Positions 1 to 8,562 of a stretch of DNA of 64,000 bases are shown piece by piece. Numbering within the stretch: position 1 is the first letter of the stretch; the number at the start of each line of letters is the position of its first letter. This stretch comes from Vibrio cholerae. Its GTDB lineage: Bacteria > Actinomycetota > Actinomycetes > Actinomycetales > Micrococcaceae. The translations under genes and the position numbers were made by a program. Under the pieces are notes generated by a model. It saw nothing but the letters and a program-made list of their open reading frames with translations. It did no database searches and was not told the DNA's origin. Location of the stretch: NCBI GenBank assembly GCA_009728235.1, contig WNZI01000001.1, positions 1 to 64,000 on the forward strand, given 5' to 3'.

Positions 1-110
1 CCCTGGGGATGTGCGGAAGGCTTCCCAGCCAAGAGCGGGACGTTACTCCGCAGATAGTCGCATTCTAGGCGAGTACTCTGACCGATACCTGTGTGGATGT
101 AACAGGGAGG

Positions 111-740
111 TCACCGAGTGGTCGTGGCGGCGTCGTAGTGCCCTGGCCATTCCTCCACGGGGATGCGGGTGATGTCGCGGATCCGCCCCGCCGTGCCCCA
201 CTCGTTCTTCCCGAGCCGCGAGAGCGGGTTGAGTGCGCCTATCGCCGGCAGGCCGTCCTCGAGGGCCTCCTCGGACACCACCGCGTGCAGGACCTCCCCG
301 AAGACGAGGGTGCAGTCCCCCATGTCCTGGATCAGGTGCAGGCGGCATTCGAGCGCCACCGGCGATTCTCCGACGCGGGGCGGCGTCACAGCCGAGCTGG
401 GTTCCCGGGTCAGACCCGCAGCGTCGAACTCACTGACGTCCGGCGGGAAGTTCGTGCCCGTGGCATTGACGGCCTCGAAGAGGCGCTCCGGGGTGAAGCT
501 GACCACGAACTCGCCCGTCGCCTCGATATTGCGCACGGAGTCCTTGCGCCCCACCGACGTGAACTGCACGATCGGTGGATTGACCGATGCGATGGTGAAG
601 AACGAGTGCGGCGCGAGGTTGTCCACCCCCTCGGGCGAGGTCGAGGACACCCACGCGATGGGACGTGGCACGACGACGGAGGTGAGGAACCTGTAGAACG
701 CTCGGCTGTTCGAGGGGTCGGGAAGGACGTCTTTGCGCAT
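111..740 (-). CDS. Flavin reductase family protein
   Basis: A 209-residue protein of the flavin reductase-like (FMN-binding split barrel) family. These enzymes bind FMN and often supply reduced flavin to a partner monooxygenase. The N-terminal VVPRPIAWVSS and LAPHSFFTIASVNPP stretches are typical of the FMN-binding barrel. It is the last gene of a leftward run, starting 15 bases after the stop of the arsC-type gene. The same run encodes a FAD oxidoreductase, so supply of reduced flavin is a plausible but inferred role. No signal peptide or membrane segment is seen. Confidence 0.85.
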   Translation of the reverse strand: MRKDVLPDPSNSRAFYRFLTSVVVPRPIAWVSSTSPEGVDNLAPHSFFTIASVNPPIVQFTSVGRKDSVRNIEATGEFVVSFTPERLFEAVNATGTNFPPDVSEFDAAGLTREPSSAVTPPRVGESPVALECRLHLIQDMGDCTLVFGEVLHAVVSEEALEDGLPAIGALNPLSRLGKNEWGTAGRIRDITRIPVEEWPGHYDAATTTR

Positions 741-755
741 GGCCGCAGCCTACTA

Positions 756-1406
756 TCAGGGCAGTTCGACCAGCTGCGAGGCGAGATTCCGGACACGGGT
801 CCTCAGTACCTCGCGGACGGTGCGTACGCCCTCGAGGTCCAGGGTCGCCGGATCCGAGATGTGCCAGTCCTCGTAGTTCTTGCCAGGGTAGATGGGGCAC
901 GTATCACCACAGCCCATGGTGATCACGACGTCCGCTGCCCGCACGACGTCGTCCGTGAGGGGCTTGGGGAACTCCTCGCCCAGGCTGAGGCCGATCTCGT
1001 TCATGGCGGTGACGACGTTCTCGTCGAGGTGCTCGGCGGGCGTCGACCCAGCGGAACGCACATTCACGGCACCCCGGGTGAGATCCTTCAGCAGGGCCGC
1101 GGCCATCTGGGACCGCCCGGCGTTCTGCACGCAGACGAAGAGGACCTCCGGCACCCCGCTGGGTCGCTTCCCCTGTGCGTGGGCCAGGGCGGTGAGCCGG
1201 TCGAGGGCGAACCGGCGCGTGATGATGGGTAGGTATGTGGTGAACTTCGCCGTCCTGCCGAGGGCTGCGTAGGACTCGAAGACGTAGCGCTCGACCATCT
1301 CGGGGCCGAACACGCCCTCGAAGTTCGCCGAGAGTTCCTCGCAGACACGTTCGAGCACATGTGTCTGCAGCAGATTACCGTCGTCAGCCCGGCGTGTTCC
1401 GTTCAT
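756..1406 (-). CDS. arsC: Arsenate reductase (LMW phosphatase fold) with N-terminal helical domain
   Basis: The 216-residue product has two parts. Residues 10-75 form an all-helical region like the three-helix-bundle dimerisation domain found before some actinobacterial ArsC proteins. Residues 86-216 form a low-molecular-weight phosphatase domain with the P-loop VCVQNAGRS (Cys92 to Arg98), and a later pair Cys166/Cys170 (MGCGDTCP) is suited to disulfide relay. It should reduce arsenate to arsenite in the cytosol. The ATG at 1406 is chosen because AAGGGG lies about 6 bases upstream; an in-frame ATG at 1421 is the alternative. It lies 64 bases after the frameshifted FAD oxidoreductase, in the same leftward operon. 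Confidence 0.85.
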   Translation of the reverse strand: MNGTRRADDGNLLQTHVLERVCEELSANFEGVFGPEMVERYVFESYAALGRTAKFTTYLPIITRRFALDRLTALAHAQGKRPSGVPEVLFVCVQNAGRSQMAAALLKDLTRGAVNVRSAGSTPAEHLDENVVTAMNEIGLSLGEEFPKPLTDDVVRAADVVITMGCGDTCPIYPGKNYEDWHISDPATLDLEGVRTVREVLRTRVRNLASQLVELP

Positions 1407-1470
1407 GATGTTCCCCTTCATCGTGCCTGGTGCCTGGTACACGGCATTGGCGACCAAGCAGGTTGGTGAG

Positions 1471-2963
1471 TCAGTAATCCGGGTCGCCGGAACGCCCGTG
1501 GGCTGTACCGGTGGGGAAGCCGATGGTGACGAGCTGAGGCCCGCCGCAGCATCCGCTGTCGGCACTGGCGTCTGCATCAGAGCCGGCCTCGGAGTCGGAG
1601 GTGATTCCGGTTCCGCACTGTTGCGGTGTCGCCGCACTGCTGAGTACGGCGGGGGCGTCGCAGGATCCGCCGAGGTCGGTGCTGCAGACCCCTGTCTCGG
1701 GCAGCTCGAGCTGCAGGCGCGATGCAGCTTCGCTGTCGCCGGCGATCGCGGCGGTGACGGAACGGACCTGCTCGTACCCGGTTGCGAGCAGGAACGTCGG
1801 TGCCCGTCCGTAGGACTTCATCCCGACGAGATAGAAGTCCTTCTCGGGGTGGGCCAGGACCTGCGCGCCGTGGGCCGGGACCGTTCCGCAGGAATGGAAT
1901 TCCGGATCGATCAGCGGTCCGAGGGCACGAGGTGCCTCGACAGCCGGGTCGAGCTCCAGACGCAGCTCGCGCAGCATGTCCAGGTTCGGCCGGAAACCTG
2001 TCGCCGGAACAAGGACGTCGACCTCGATGGTGCGGAGGCCCTCCGGGGTCGACGCTGTGACTGCCAGGCGGTCGGTCTTGTTCTCGAGGCGGGTGATGGT
2101 GAAGTTCGTGACGAGATCGACGACGCCGTCGTCGACGAGTGTCCTCAGTCGACTGCCGAGAGCACCCCTGGCGGGTAGGCCGTCCAGGTCCCCGCCGCCG
2201 TACAGTTTCTGTGCGGATCCGCTGCCGCGGACAGCCCAGAGGATCGTGGTTCCGGGTTCGTTCTTCGCGACCTGTCCGAGGTTGATCAGGGTGTTCGCGG
2301 CCGAGTGGCCGGCGCCGACGACCATGACCGTCTTCCCTGCGAAGCGGTCGCGCTCCGTTCCGACGACGTCGGGCAGTGCCGTGGTGATGAACTCGGCGGC
2401 GGTGTCCTCCCCGGATGCCTGCAGCCCGGCCTGTCCCAGGGGGTTGGGCTGGCTCCAGGTGCCGGAGGCGTCGACGACGGCGCGCACGAGGTGATCGACG
2501 GTGCCCTCGGGGCGCTGACGCGGACGAGGAAGGGTGTCGTGTCGCGGTCCTTCGTGCGGGTCTTGTCCATGCCGAGCCTTGTGACGGCGGTGACCGTGCT
2601 CTTGACGTGCAGCGTCTCGGCGATGGCGGGGAGGGCTGCGAGGGGTTCGAGGTAGGACTCGACCAGTTCCCGGCCGTAGGGCAGAGCAGTCCGGCGTGGT
2701 TCGGTCCACCCGGCGGGTTCGAGGAGGCGCCGGGCTGCGGGGTCGATGTTGTACTGCCAGGGCGAGAAGAGGCGGATGTGCGCCCACTGACGGATGGCCG
2801 CGCCGACGCTGTCGCCCTGCTCGAAGACGATCGGGGTCAGTCCCTGCTCGAGGAGGTTCGCGGCGGCGGACAGGCCGATGGGACCGGCGCCGATCACGGC
2901 GACCGGCAGGTCCGTGGCCTCGATGGGGCTGATAGTGGCGTTGGTGATGGAGGTGTCAGACAT
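1471..2963 (-). pseudogene. FAD-dependent oxidoreductase of the ars operon, interrupted by a -1 frameshift
   Basis: The restored product is 497 residues. The first frame carries the FAD-binding VIGAGPIGLSAA motif near residue 25. It then loses its frame after FLVRVSA, and the second frame resumes at PEGTVDHLV and carries the NAD(P)-binding VVGAGHSAANT and the terminal ATGF motif of two-dinucleotide-binding flavoproteins. The break is at a run of four G on the plus strand (2509-2512); one extra base restores 498 codons. RBS GAGGAG precedes the ATG at 2963. Flavoproteins of this type (ArsO-like) occur in arsenic operons. The C-terminal tail is unusual in holding five cysteines including a CC pair, which may bind arsenite. 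Substrate unknown. Confidence 0.75.
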
Positions 2964-3082
2964 GGGCGTTCTCCTCGATGAGAGCGGTGGTGATGCTGGG
3001 AGCGTCCTCCAGTACTGCGAAGGAACGCCTCTCGAACGTCTCGGGTCGTGCTGGTGCGCGACTGGAGGTGCGGTCGGCGGTG

Positions 3083-3558
3083 CTAGACCGCCGTGCCGGA
3101 GGTTCCGGTGGGCAGGAGCTCCCGGATGAGTTGCTCGACGCGGCCCTTGATCTCATCGCGGATGGGACGGACGGACTCGACACCCTTGCCGGCGGGTCCT
3201 CGAGGACCCAGTCCTCGTACCGCTTGCCCGGGAAGTACGGGCACTCGTCCCCGCAACCCATCGTGACCACGACGTCGGAAGCCTTCACGGCTTCGGTGGT
3301 GAGGATCTTCGGGTTCTCGGCGGTGATGTCGATGCCCTCCTCCCTCATCGCCTCGACCGCAGCCGGGTTGACCTGGTCCGCCGGCTGGGAGCCGGCGGAC
3401 AGGACCTCGATGCGCCCTTCCGAGAGGTGGTTCAGGTATGCGGCAGCCATCTGCGAACGCCCCGCGTTGTGGACGCAGACGAACAGGACCGATGGCTTCT
3501 TCTCGTGGGTCGACGACAGGGTCTCACCGATCGTGTCAGGGGTCGTCTCGGTCGTCAT
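3083..3558 (-). pseudogene. arsC: Arsenate reductase ArsC (LMW phosphatase type), frameshifted near its end
   Basis: The restored product is 158 residues, a stand-alone low-molecular-weight phosphatase-type arsenate reductase. It has the P-loop FVCVHNAGRS (CX5R) and a downstream MGCGDECPYFPGKRYEDW segment with the resolving cysteines. The frame is lost after WVLEDP at a run of three G on the plus strand (3194-3196). In the other frame the expected tail DPAGKGVESVRPIRDEI continues to a TAG at 3083. One extra base gives 159 codons. The start ATG at 3558 follows GAAGGA. First gene of the leftward ars operon, divergent from arsR. It is probably intact in the organism if the indel is a sequencing error. 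Confidence 0.8.
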
Positions 3559-3674
3559 GATGATCCTTCGTTCATCGTCCCACCGGCACTGCCGGTGGGA
3601 CGCGTGGATGGAGGTCAGGAGTCGGACGTGGGTCCGATACCTCCCACGTAGCCGCCTGGGGAAAGATCGACTGG

Positions 3675-3706
3675 CGTCGATATGAGTATGCAGAGGGATA
3701 TCGACG
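3675..3706. promoter_or_regulatory. Probable ArsR operator in the divergent ars promoter region
   Basis: A perfect 9-base inverted repeat, CGTCGATAT at 3675-3683 and ATATCGACG at 3698-3706, is separated by 14 bases. It lies between the leftward arsC operon (start 3558) and arsR (start 3735), where an ArsR repressor could control both directions. A -10-like TATGCT at 3723-3728 ends 6 bases before the arsR ATG, so arsR is probably leaderless. Binding by ArsR is inferred from position and symmetry. Confidence 0.6.
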
Positions 3707-3734
3707 GTTGTCAATGCAAGGGTATGCTGGGCGC

Positions 3735-4145
3735 ATGACGACGATCTCCGAGCCCCGGACAGCGGGCCCCGCTGCGACTGATCCCGCTGCACTGGTGGCC
3801 GCGGCAGTTGATGGTGCGGGTGAGGAGGGCCGCTGCTGCGTGCCGTCGGGGGCTCCCGCGATGAGTGCTGATCGGGCCGAGGAACTGGCGAAGCAGTTGA
3901 AGGCGATCGCTGACCCGAACCGGCTACGTCTGATCTCCCTGATCTCCTCGAGCGCCGAGAACGAGGCGTGCGTGTGTGACCTGACCGAGCCACTGGATCT
4001 GGGGCAGCCCACGGTGTCGCACCACCTGAAGATCCTCGTCGACGCCGGCATCCTGCACCGTGAGAAGCGCGGCGTATGGGCGTACTTCTCCATCGTGCCC
4101 GGCGCTCTGGACGCTCTCGCCGGTGTGCTCACCGAAACCCAGTAA
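3735..4145 (+). CDS. arsR: Arsenic-responsive repressor ArsR
   Basis: A 136-residue winged-helix repressor of the ArsR/SmtB family. The DNA-recognition helix region is LGQPTVSHHLKILVDAG. The metalloid-site motif ACVCDL (Cys79, Cys81) precedes it, and a Cys-Cys pair (Cys34, Cys35) lies in the N-terminal extension. This recalls the Corynebacterium glutamicum ArsR type, in which an N-terminal CC pair and one further Cys bind As(III). The ATG at 3735 is chosen over an upstream in-frame ATG because it follows a -10-like TATGCT by 6 bases. It should release DNA on binding arsenite and derepress both ars units. Confidence 0.92.
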   Translation: MTTISEPRTAGPAATDPAALVAAAVDGAGEEGRCCVPSGAPAMSADRAEELAKQLKAIADPNRLRLISLISSSAENEACVCDLTEPLDLGQPTVSHHLKILVDAGILHREKRGVWAYFSIVPGALDALAGVLTETQ

Positions 4146-4205
4146 CCACCCCTGTTTCCCGGGTCCTGCCCGGTCCCTGCCTGCCGAGAAGAATCGAGAA
4201 CCCCT

Positions 4206-4628
4206 GTGAGCTTCACAGCTGACACGCCCGCTGTCCTGTTCGTCTGCGTGAAGAACGGTGGAAAATCCCAGATGGCCGCCGGCCTCATGGATAAGGTGGC
4301 CGGTGATTCCGTCACGTCAGCGTCGGCCGGGTCGAAGCCCGGTTCAGCGGTCAACGGGCTTTCAGCCGAGGTGCTGGCGGAGGTCGGGGTCGACATCAGC
4401 AAGAACGTCCCCCGCCAGATCACCGTCGAGGACCAAGCGCGCGCGGACGTCGTCGTGATCCTCGGTCCTGAGGCGCAGGTCGACGAGGTCGAAGGCACCC
4501 TGTACGAGCGCTGGAACACCGATGAGCCCAGCGACCGCGGCATCGACGGTATCGAGCGCATGCGCCTGGTTCGCGACGACATCCTCGAACGCGTGATCGC
4601 ACTGCACGCCACCCTCACCACCCGGTAG
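4206..4628 (+). CDS. arsC: Mycothiol-type arsenate reductase (ArsC1/ArsC2 class)
   Basis: A 140-residue low-molecular-weight phosphatase-fold protein. Its P-loop reads FVCVKNGGKSQMAA, so the Arg of the usual CX5R is Lys. As I recall, this matches the C. glutamicum ArsC1/ArsC2 enzymes, which work with mycothiol and mycoredoxin rather than thioredoxin. Consistent with that, the second and third cysteines of thioredoxin-coupled ArsC are absent; the only Cys is in the P-loop. GTG start with a weak upstream purine tract. It lies 60 bases after arsR and before arsB, in one rightward unit. Confidence 0.85.
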   Translation: MSFTADTPAVLFVCVKNGGKSQMAAGLMDKVAGDSVTSASAGSKPGSAVNGLSAEVLAEVGVDISKNVPRQITVEDQARADVVVILGPEAQVDEVEGTLYERWNTDEPSDRGIDGIERMRLVRDDILERVIALHATLTTR

Positions 4629-4760
4629 CGCGCCCTCGGCGGATCATCCGCGGACTGCGGTCGTGGGCCGCCGATTCCGTCTGCCTTCCCATCCCGGCCT
4701 TTCCCTGCCCTCGATTCTTCGTGAGCTCTTCCTGCCCCTCCCGTAAGGAACCCTGCTGCC

Positions 4761-6290
4761 ATGACAGCCATGACCGTGGTCGCCATAGCGATCTTCCTCG
4801 CCACCCTGACCCTGGTCATCTGGCAACCTAAAGGCCTCGGCATCGGCTGGTCCGCCCTCGGTGGCGCTGTCGTCGCGCTTCTCACCACGGTGGTGAGTTT
4901 GTCCGACATACCGGTCGTCTGGGACATCGTCTGGAATGCGACGTTCGCGTTCGTAGCAATCGTGATCATCTCCCTGATCCTGGATGAATCCGGGTTCTTC
5001 ACGTGGGCGGCACTGCACGTCGCCCGATGGGGCAGGGGTAATGGGCGGCTGCTGTTCACGCTGATCGTGCTGCTCGGAGCAGCGATAGCGGCGGTGTTCG
5101 CCAACGACGGGGCGGCGCTGATCCTCACCCCGATCGTCATCCAGATGCTCCTGGCCCTGAAATTCCCGGCCCAAGCCTCATTGGGGTTCGTGATCGCCTG
5201 CGGATTCATCGCCGACGCCGGCAGCCTGCCCCTGGTCGTGTCGAACCTCGTGAACATCGTCACCGCGGACTTCTTCGACATCGGCTTCGCCCGCTACGCC
5301 GTCGTCATGGTCCCCGTCGGGATCGTGTCCGTCGCCGCGAGCCTCGGCGTCCTGCTCCTGTTCTTCCGCAAAGTCATCCCTCGCACCTATGACATGAGCG
5401 CCCTCGAGAGCCCGAGGACGGCCATCGCCGACACCCTGACGTTCAAGACCGGTTGGGTCATCCTCGGCGTCCTGCTCATCGGCTACTTCGCCGCCGAACC
5501 GCTCCACATCCCGCTCTCCGCCGTCGCAGGCCTCGGGGCCGTCGTCCTCATGCTCGTCGCGTCCCGCAAGCCTGCTTTCCTCTTCCCCCGAACGGCGGTC
5601 CCGGCAGCGCAGGGAGCACAGGCATCAAGGCCCGAGGTCGATGCTGGTGGCCGGGAAACTGACCTCGACTACGAAAGGGTCGGCGCGGCCCACGGCTCCA
5701 CCGGTGCTGAAGCGAACAGCGCCCACACCACATCCGACGTGAACCACGACGACGCAGCCCATTCATCAACGGGCGGCGGTGCGGTCGCGCTGCCAAACGG
5801 GCGGATCTCGGTCCCACGGATCCTCAAGGAAGCGCCCTGGCAGATCGTCCTGTTCTCCATCGGCATGTACCTCGTCGTCTACGGGCTGCGGAACCAGGGA
5901 CTCACCGACGAACTCGCCGGCGTCTTCTCCGCCATCAGCACCAACGGCGTCCTCATCACCGCACTCGGCGTGGGCGTCATCGTCGCGGTCCTCGCATCCC
6001 TGATGAACAACATGCCCACCGTCCTCATCGCCTCCCTTGCCATCGGCGCAGCTGGAGCGACAGGCCTGACCCAGGAGGCGATGATCTATGCGAACGTCAT
6101 CGGCTCGGACCTCGGCCCGAAGATCACGCCCATCGGCAGCCTCGCGACCCTGCTCTGGCTGCACGTCCTGGACCGTAAGGGCATCCACATCGGCTGGGGC
6201 CAGTACTTCCGCGTCGGCATCGTCCTCACCATCCCGGTGCTTCTCGTGACCCTCCTCGCCCTCGCGGCCTGGCTCACCATTCTCGGCTGA
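4761..6290 (+). CDS. arsB: Arsenite efflux permease ArsB
   Basis: A 509-residue, about 12-helix membrane protein of the ArsB/NhaD class that exports arsenite, driven by the membrane potential or by an ATPase partner (no arsA is seen here). Family signatures include [14 protein letters not shown] and the late [17 protein letters not shown] and [20 protein letters not shown] segments. It is about 80 residues longer than a standard ArsB because of a hydrophilic loop at residues 275-350 rich in His, Asp, Ser and Gly. AAGGAA lies about 10 bases before the ATG. Last gene of the arsR-arsC-arsB unit. Confidence 0.93.
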   Translation: MTAMTVVAIAIFLATLTLVIWQPKGLGIGWSALGGAVVALLTTVVSLSDIPVVWDIVWNATFAFVAIVIISLILDESGFFTWAALHVARWGRGNGRLLFTLIVLLGAAIAAVFANDGAALILTPIVIQMLLALKFPAQASLGFVIACGFIADAGSLPLVVSNLVNIVTADFFDIGFARYAVVMVPVGIVSVAASLGVLLLFFRKVIPRTYDMSALESPRTAIADTLTFKTGWVILGVLLIGYFAAEPLHIPLSAVAGLGAVVLMLVASRKPAFLFPRTAVPAAQGAQASRPEVDAGGRETDLDYERVGAAHGSTGAEANSAHTTSDVNHDDAAHSSTGGGAVALPNGRISVPRILKEAPWQIVLFSIGMYLVVYGLRNQGLTDELAGVFSAISTNGVLITALGVGVIVAVLASLMNNMPTVLIASLAIGAAGATGLTQEAMIYANVIGSDLGPKITPIGSLATLLWLHVLDRKGIHIGWGQYFRVGIVLTIPVLLVTLLALAAWLTILG

Positions 6291-6387
6291 CAACTGACGG
6301 CCCGGGGCAGAGGCGTGGTGCCAGGCTTCACCGGATGTTCGCCCCGACGTCGCCGGCGAACCGACCGGATCGCCTAGCGTGGATCGA

Positions 6388-7191
6388 ATGGCTGGACGGT
6401 ACGTCGCGATCGGGGACTCCTTCACCGAGGGCGTCGGCGACTGGAACAGGAACTTCCCCAACGGTGTGCGGGGCTGGGCGGACCGCGTCGCGAAGCAGCT
6501 TGCACGGCAGGACCCTGAGTGGGAGTACGCGAACCTGGCCATCCGGAGCAAGCGGCTGCACCATGTGCGCGATGAGCAGGTGGAGCGGGCGCTGGCCCTC
6601 GAGCCGACACTGGTGAGCCTCTACGCCGGGGGCAACGACATCCTCGAACTCCGGACCGACATGCCCCTGCTCATGCGTGAGTACGAGGGCATGGTCGCCC
6701 GGATCGCAGCCTCCGGCGCACGTCCACTCCTGTTCACGGGCTTCGACATCCCGCTGAGCCCGGTGTTCGAGCCGATGAGGCGCCGCAACTGGGTCTACAA
6801 CGACCACGTCCGGCGGATAGCCAGCACCTACGACGCCGTCCTGGTGGACTACTGGTGTTTCGAGGAGTACTCGGACCCGGGCCTGTGGGACGCCGACCGC
6901 TTGCACATGTCGCCCGCCGGCCACCGGAACCTCGCGGCCCATGTGCTGCGGACTCTCGGCGTGGACCACTCCCTCACTCCGCGACTGCCCGAGCGGATGG
7001 GGTACGACGGCATGGTGGCGGGCCTGCGCCGCGAGGCAACCTGGCTGGGCGAGTGGGTGGTGCCGATGTTCGGACGGCGCCTGCGCAGAGTCACGCTGGG
7101 GGATGAGCTGCAACCACGGTGGCCGGAGCCGGTGCGCCCGGCGGAGGGCCTCAAGCGCCTGGCTCGTGGGCGGCTGACTGTTCCGGGCTGA
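6388..7191 (+). CDS. SGNH/GDSL hydrolase
   Basis: A 267-residue protein with the GDSL-family blocks: IGDSFTEG with the nucleophile Ser at residue 10, the GGND block around residue 80, and DADRLHMSPAGH carrying the catalytic Asp and His. It should be a cytosolic esterase or lipase-like hydrolase; the substrate cannot be read from the sequence. No signal peptide. The ATG at 6388 is preferred over an in-frame GTG at 6379; a -10-like TAGCGT ends 7 bases before the ATG, consistent with a leaderless transcript. Confidence 0.85.
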   Translation: MAGRYVAIGDSFTEGVGDWNRNFPNGVRGWADRVAKQLARQDPEWEYANLAIRSKRLHHVRDEQVERALALEPTLVSLYAGGNDILELRTDMPLLMREYEGMVARIAASGARPLLFTGFDIPLSPVFEPMRRRNWVYNDHVRRIASTYDAVLVDYWCFEEYSDPGLWDADRLHMSPAGHRNLAAHVLRTLGVDHSLTPRLPERMGYDGMVAGLRREATWLGEWVVPMFGRRLRRVTLGDELQPRWPEPVRPAEGLKRLARGRLTVPG

Positions 7192-7231
7192 TCCGGGCCC
7201 GCGCCGGCATGCCCCGTAGACTGGAATGACT

Positions 7232-7330
7232 ATGAATTACATGCGCAGGCTCAGTACCCCGATCGTCTGGCTCCTCGTCGTAGCCCTGATCCTCGGTATC
7301 GGCGCGGGGTTCTTCTCCGTCCTCTTCTGA
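7232..7330 (+). CDS. Small single-span membrane protein (32 aa)
   Basis: ATG to TGA encodes 32 residues: a short basic N-terminus (MNYMRRLSTP) followed by one hydrophobic helix rich in Val, Leu, Ile and Gly, and an FF pair near the C-terminus. A -10-like TAGACT lies at 7217-7222. The positive-inside pattern and compact promoter suggest it is real, but a protein this short could be chance. Function unknown. Confidence 0.45.
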   Translation: MNYMRRLSTPIVWLLVVALILGIGAGFFSVLF

Positions 7331-7555
7331 CACTTCCTGCGAGTCCGCCCCCGCCGTCGACGGCTGCCGCTGGACGGGTGGCGTAGGCGGAATCCCGGCC
7401 CTGCGCCACCTTCGCCTGCCGCGCTCGCCGGGGTTGTGGTGTACGTTCTGACCCGCCTAAAGTCGTCAGTAGGCTTAGCTTATGCGGCCCAGTCGACAGC
7501 CCATCATGCGTCCGATGTGACGCGGGACATGCATCTGTACAGGGAGAACACACCT

Positions 7556-8473
7556 ATGACCTCCGAGAGCACAGCAGGATCGACCGACCAGTACACCTTC
7601 CAGAACCCGGTCACCAGGTTCGAGAGCATCACACCGCCGGCCGAGCAGACGCCGGAGCCGGGGTTGGAATCCGACCTCGAGATCAAGGCCGACCTCGGTG
7701 AGACCTCGTATCGCGGCACCGGCCGCCTGGTGGGTCGTAAGGCCCTCATCACCGGCGGAGACTCCGGAATCGGCGCAGCGGTGGCCATCGCCTACGCACG
7801 CGAAGGCGCCGACGTCGCACTGTCCTACCTTCCCGAGGAGGAGGAGGACGCACAGGTCATCAAGGGGCTCATCGAGGCCGAGGGCCGGACGGCCGTGTGC
7901 ATCCCCGGTGACCTGAAGGATCCCGAGTACTGCACCTCGCTCGTCCAGCAGGCCGTCGACGGTCTCGGCGGCCTCGACATCCTGGTTAACAACGCGGGCA
8001 AGCAGGTCGCCGTCGAATCGCTCGAGGAACTGAGTGACGAGCAGCTCGACCACACCTACAAGACGAACATCTACTCGTTCTTCCGCGTCACCAAGGAGGC
8101 GCTCAAGCACCTCCAGCCAGGGTCCGCCATCATCAACAGCACGTCGATCCAGGCCTACCAGCCCTCCGCCACGCTCGTGGACTACGCCAGCACCAAGGCG
8201 GCCATCAACAACTTCACCAAGGGTCTGGCCCAGCAGCTCGCGCCCAAGGGCATCCGGGTCAACGCGGTGGCGCCCGGTCCGATCTGGACGCCGCTCCAGC
8301 CCTCGGGCGGCCAGCCCGCGGAGGCCCTGCCGGAATTCGGCAAGGACACGCCGCTGGGACGCGCCGGCCAGCCCACTGAGCTCGCGCCCGCCTACGTGTT
8401 CCTGGCCTCCTCCGAGGCGAGCTACGTGCTCGGCGAGACCCTCAACGTCAACGGTGGGATGCCTTCGCCCTGA
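7556..8473 (+). CDS. SDR family oxidoreductase (YghA / general stress protein 39-like)
   Basis: A 305-residue short-chain dehydrogenase of the extended-N-terminus subgroup. The first 50 residues are the characteristic acidic, disordered leader (YTFQNPVTRFESITPP). The nucleotide-binding motif is TGGDSGIG, NNAG follows, and the catalytic YASTK lies in the later half, before the VNGGMPSP end. It likely reduces aldehydes or ketones with NAD(P)H and is often stress-linked in this subgroup. AGGGAG lies 9 bases before the ATG. A strong hairpin terminator follows. Confidence 0.9.
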   Translation: MTSESTAGSTDQYTFQNPVTRFESITPPAEQTPEPGLESDLEIKADLGETSYRGTGRLVGRKALITGGDSGIGAAVAIAYAREGADVALSYLPEEEEDAQVIKGLIEAEGRTAVCIPGDLKDPEYCTSLVQQAVDGLGGLDILVNNAGKQVAVESLEELSDEQLDHTYKTNIYSFFRVTKEALKHLQPGSAIINSTSIQAYQPSATLVDYASTKAAINNFTKGLAQQLAPKGIRVNAVAPGPIWTPLQPSGGQPAEALPEFGKDTPLGRAGQPTELAPAYVFLASSEASYVLGETLNVNGGMPSP

Positions 8474-8490
8474 CCTCCTTCGCACGGACC

Positions 8491-8535
8491 AGAACAGAAC
8501 AGCCCCGGACCGTTGGTCCGGGGCTGTTCTGTTCT
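8491..8535. terminator. Bidirectional terminator hairpin
   Basis: A perfect 21-base-pair inverted repeat with a GTT loop (arms 8491-8511 and 8515-8535). It lies between the convergent SDR gene and the membrane-protein gene that ends at 8563, so it can stop transcription from both sides. No long T-tract is present, as is common in high-G+C actinobacteria. Confidence 0.85.
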
Positions 8536-8562
8536 GCGAGGTGCTGTCGGAACCCTGACGTT

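Noticed and set aside
1-110. Possible gene at the left edge
   Set aside because: Only short frames without RBS or motif; nothing recognisable.
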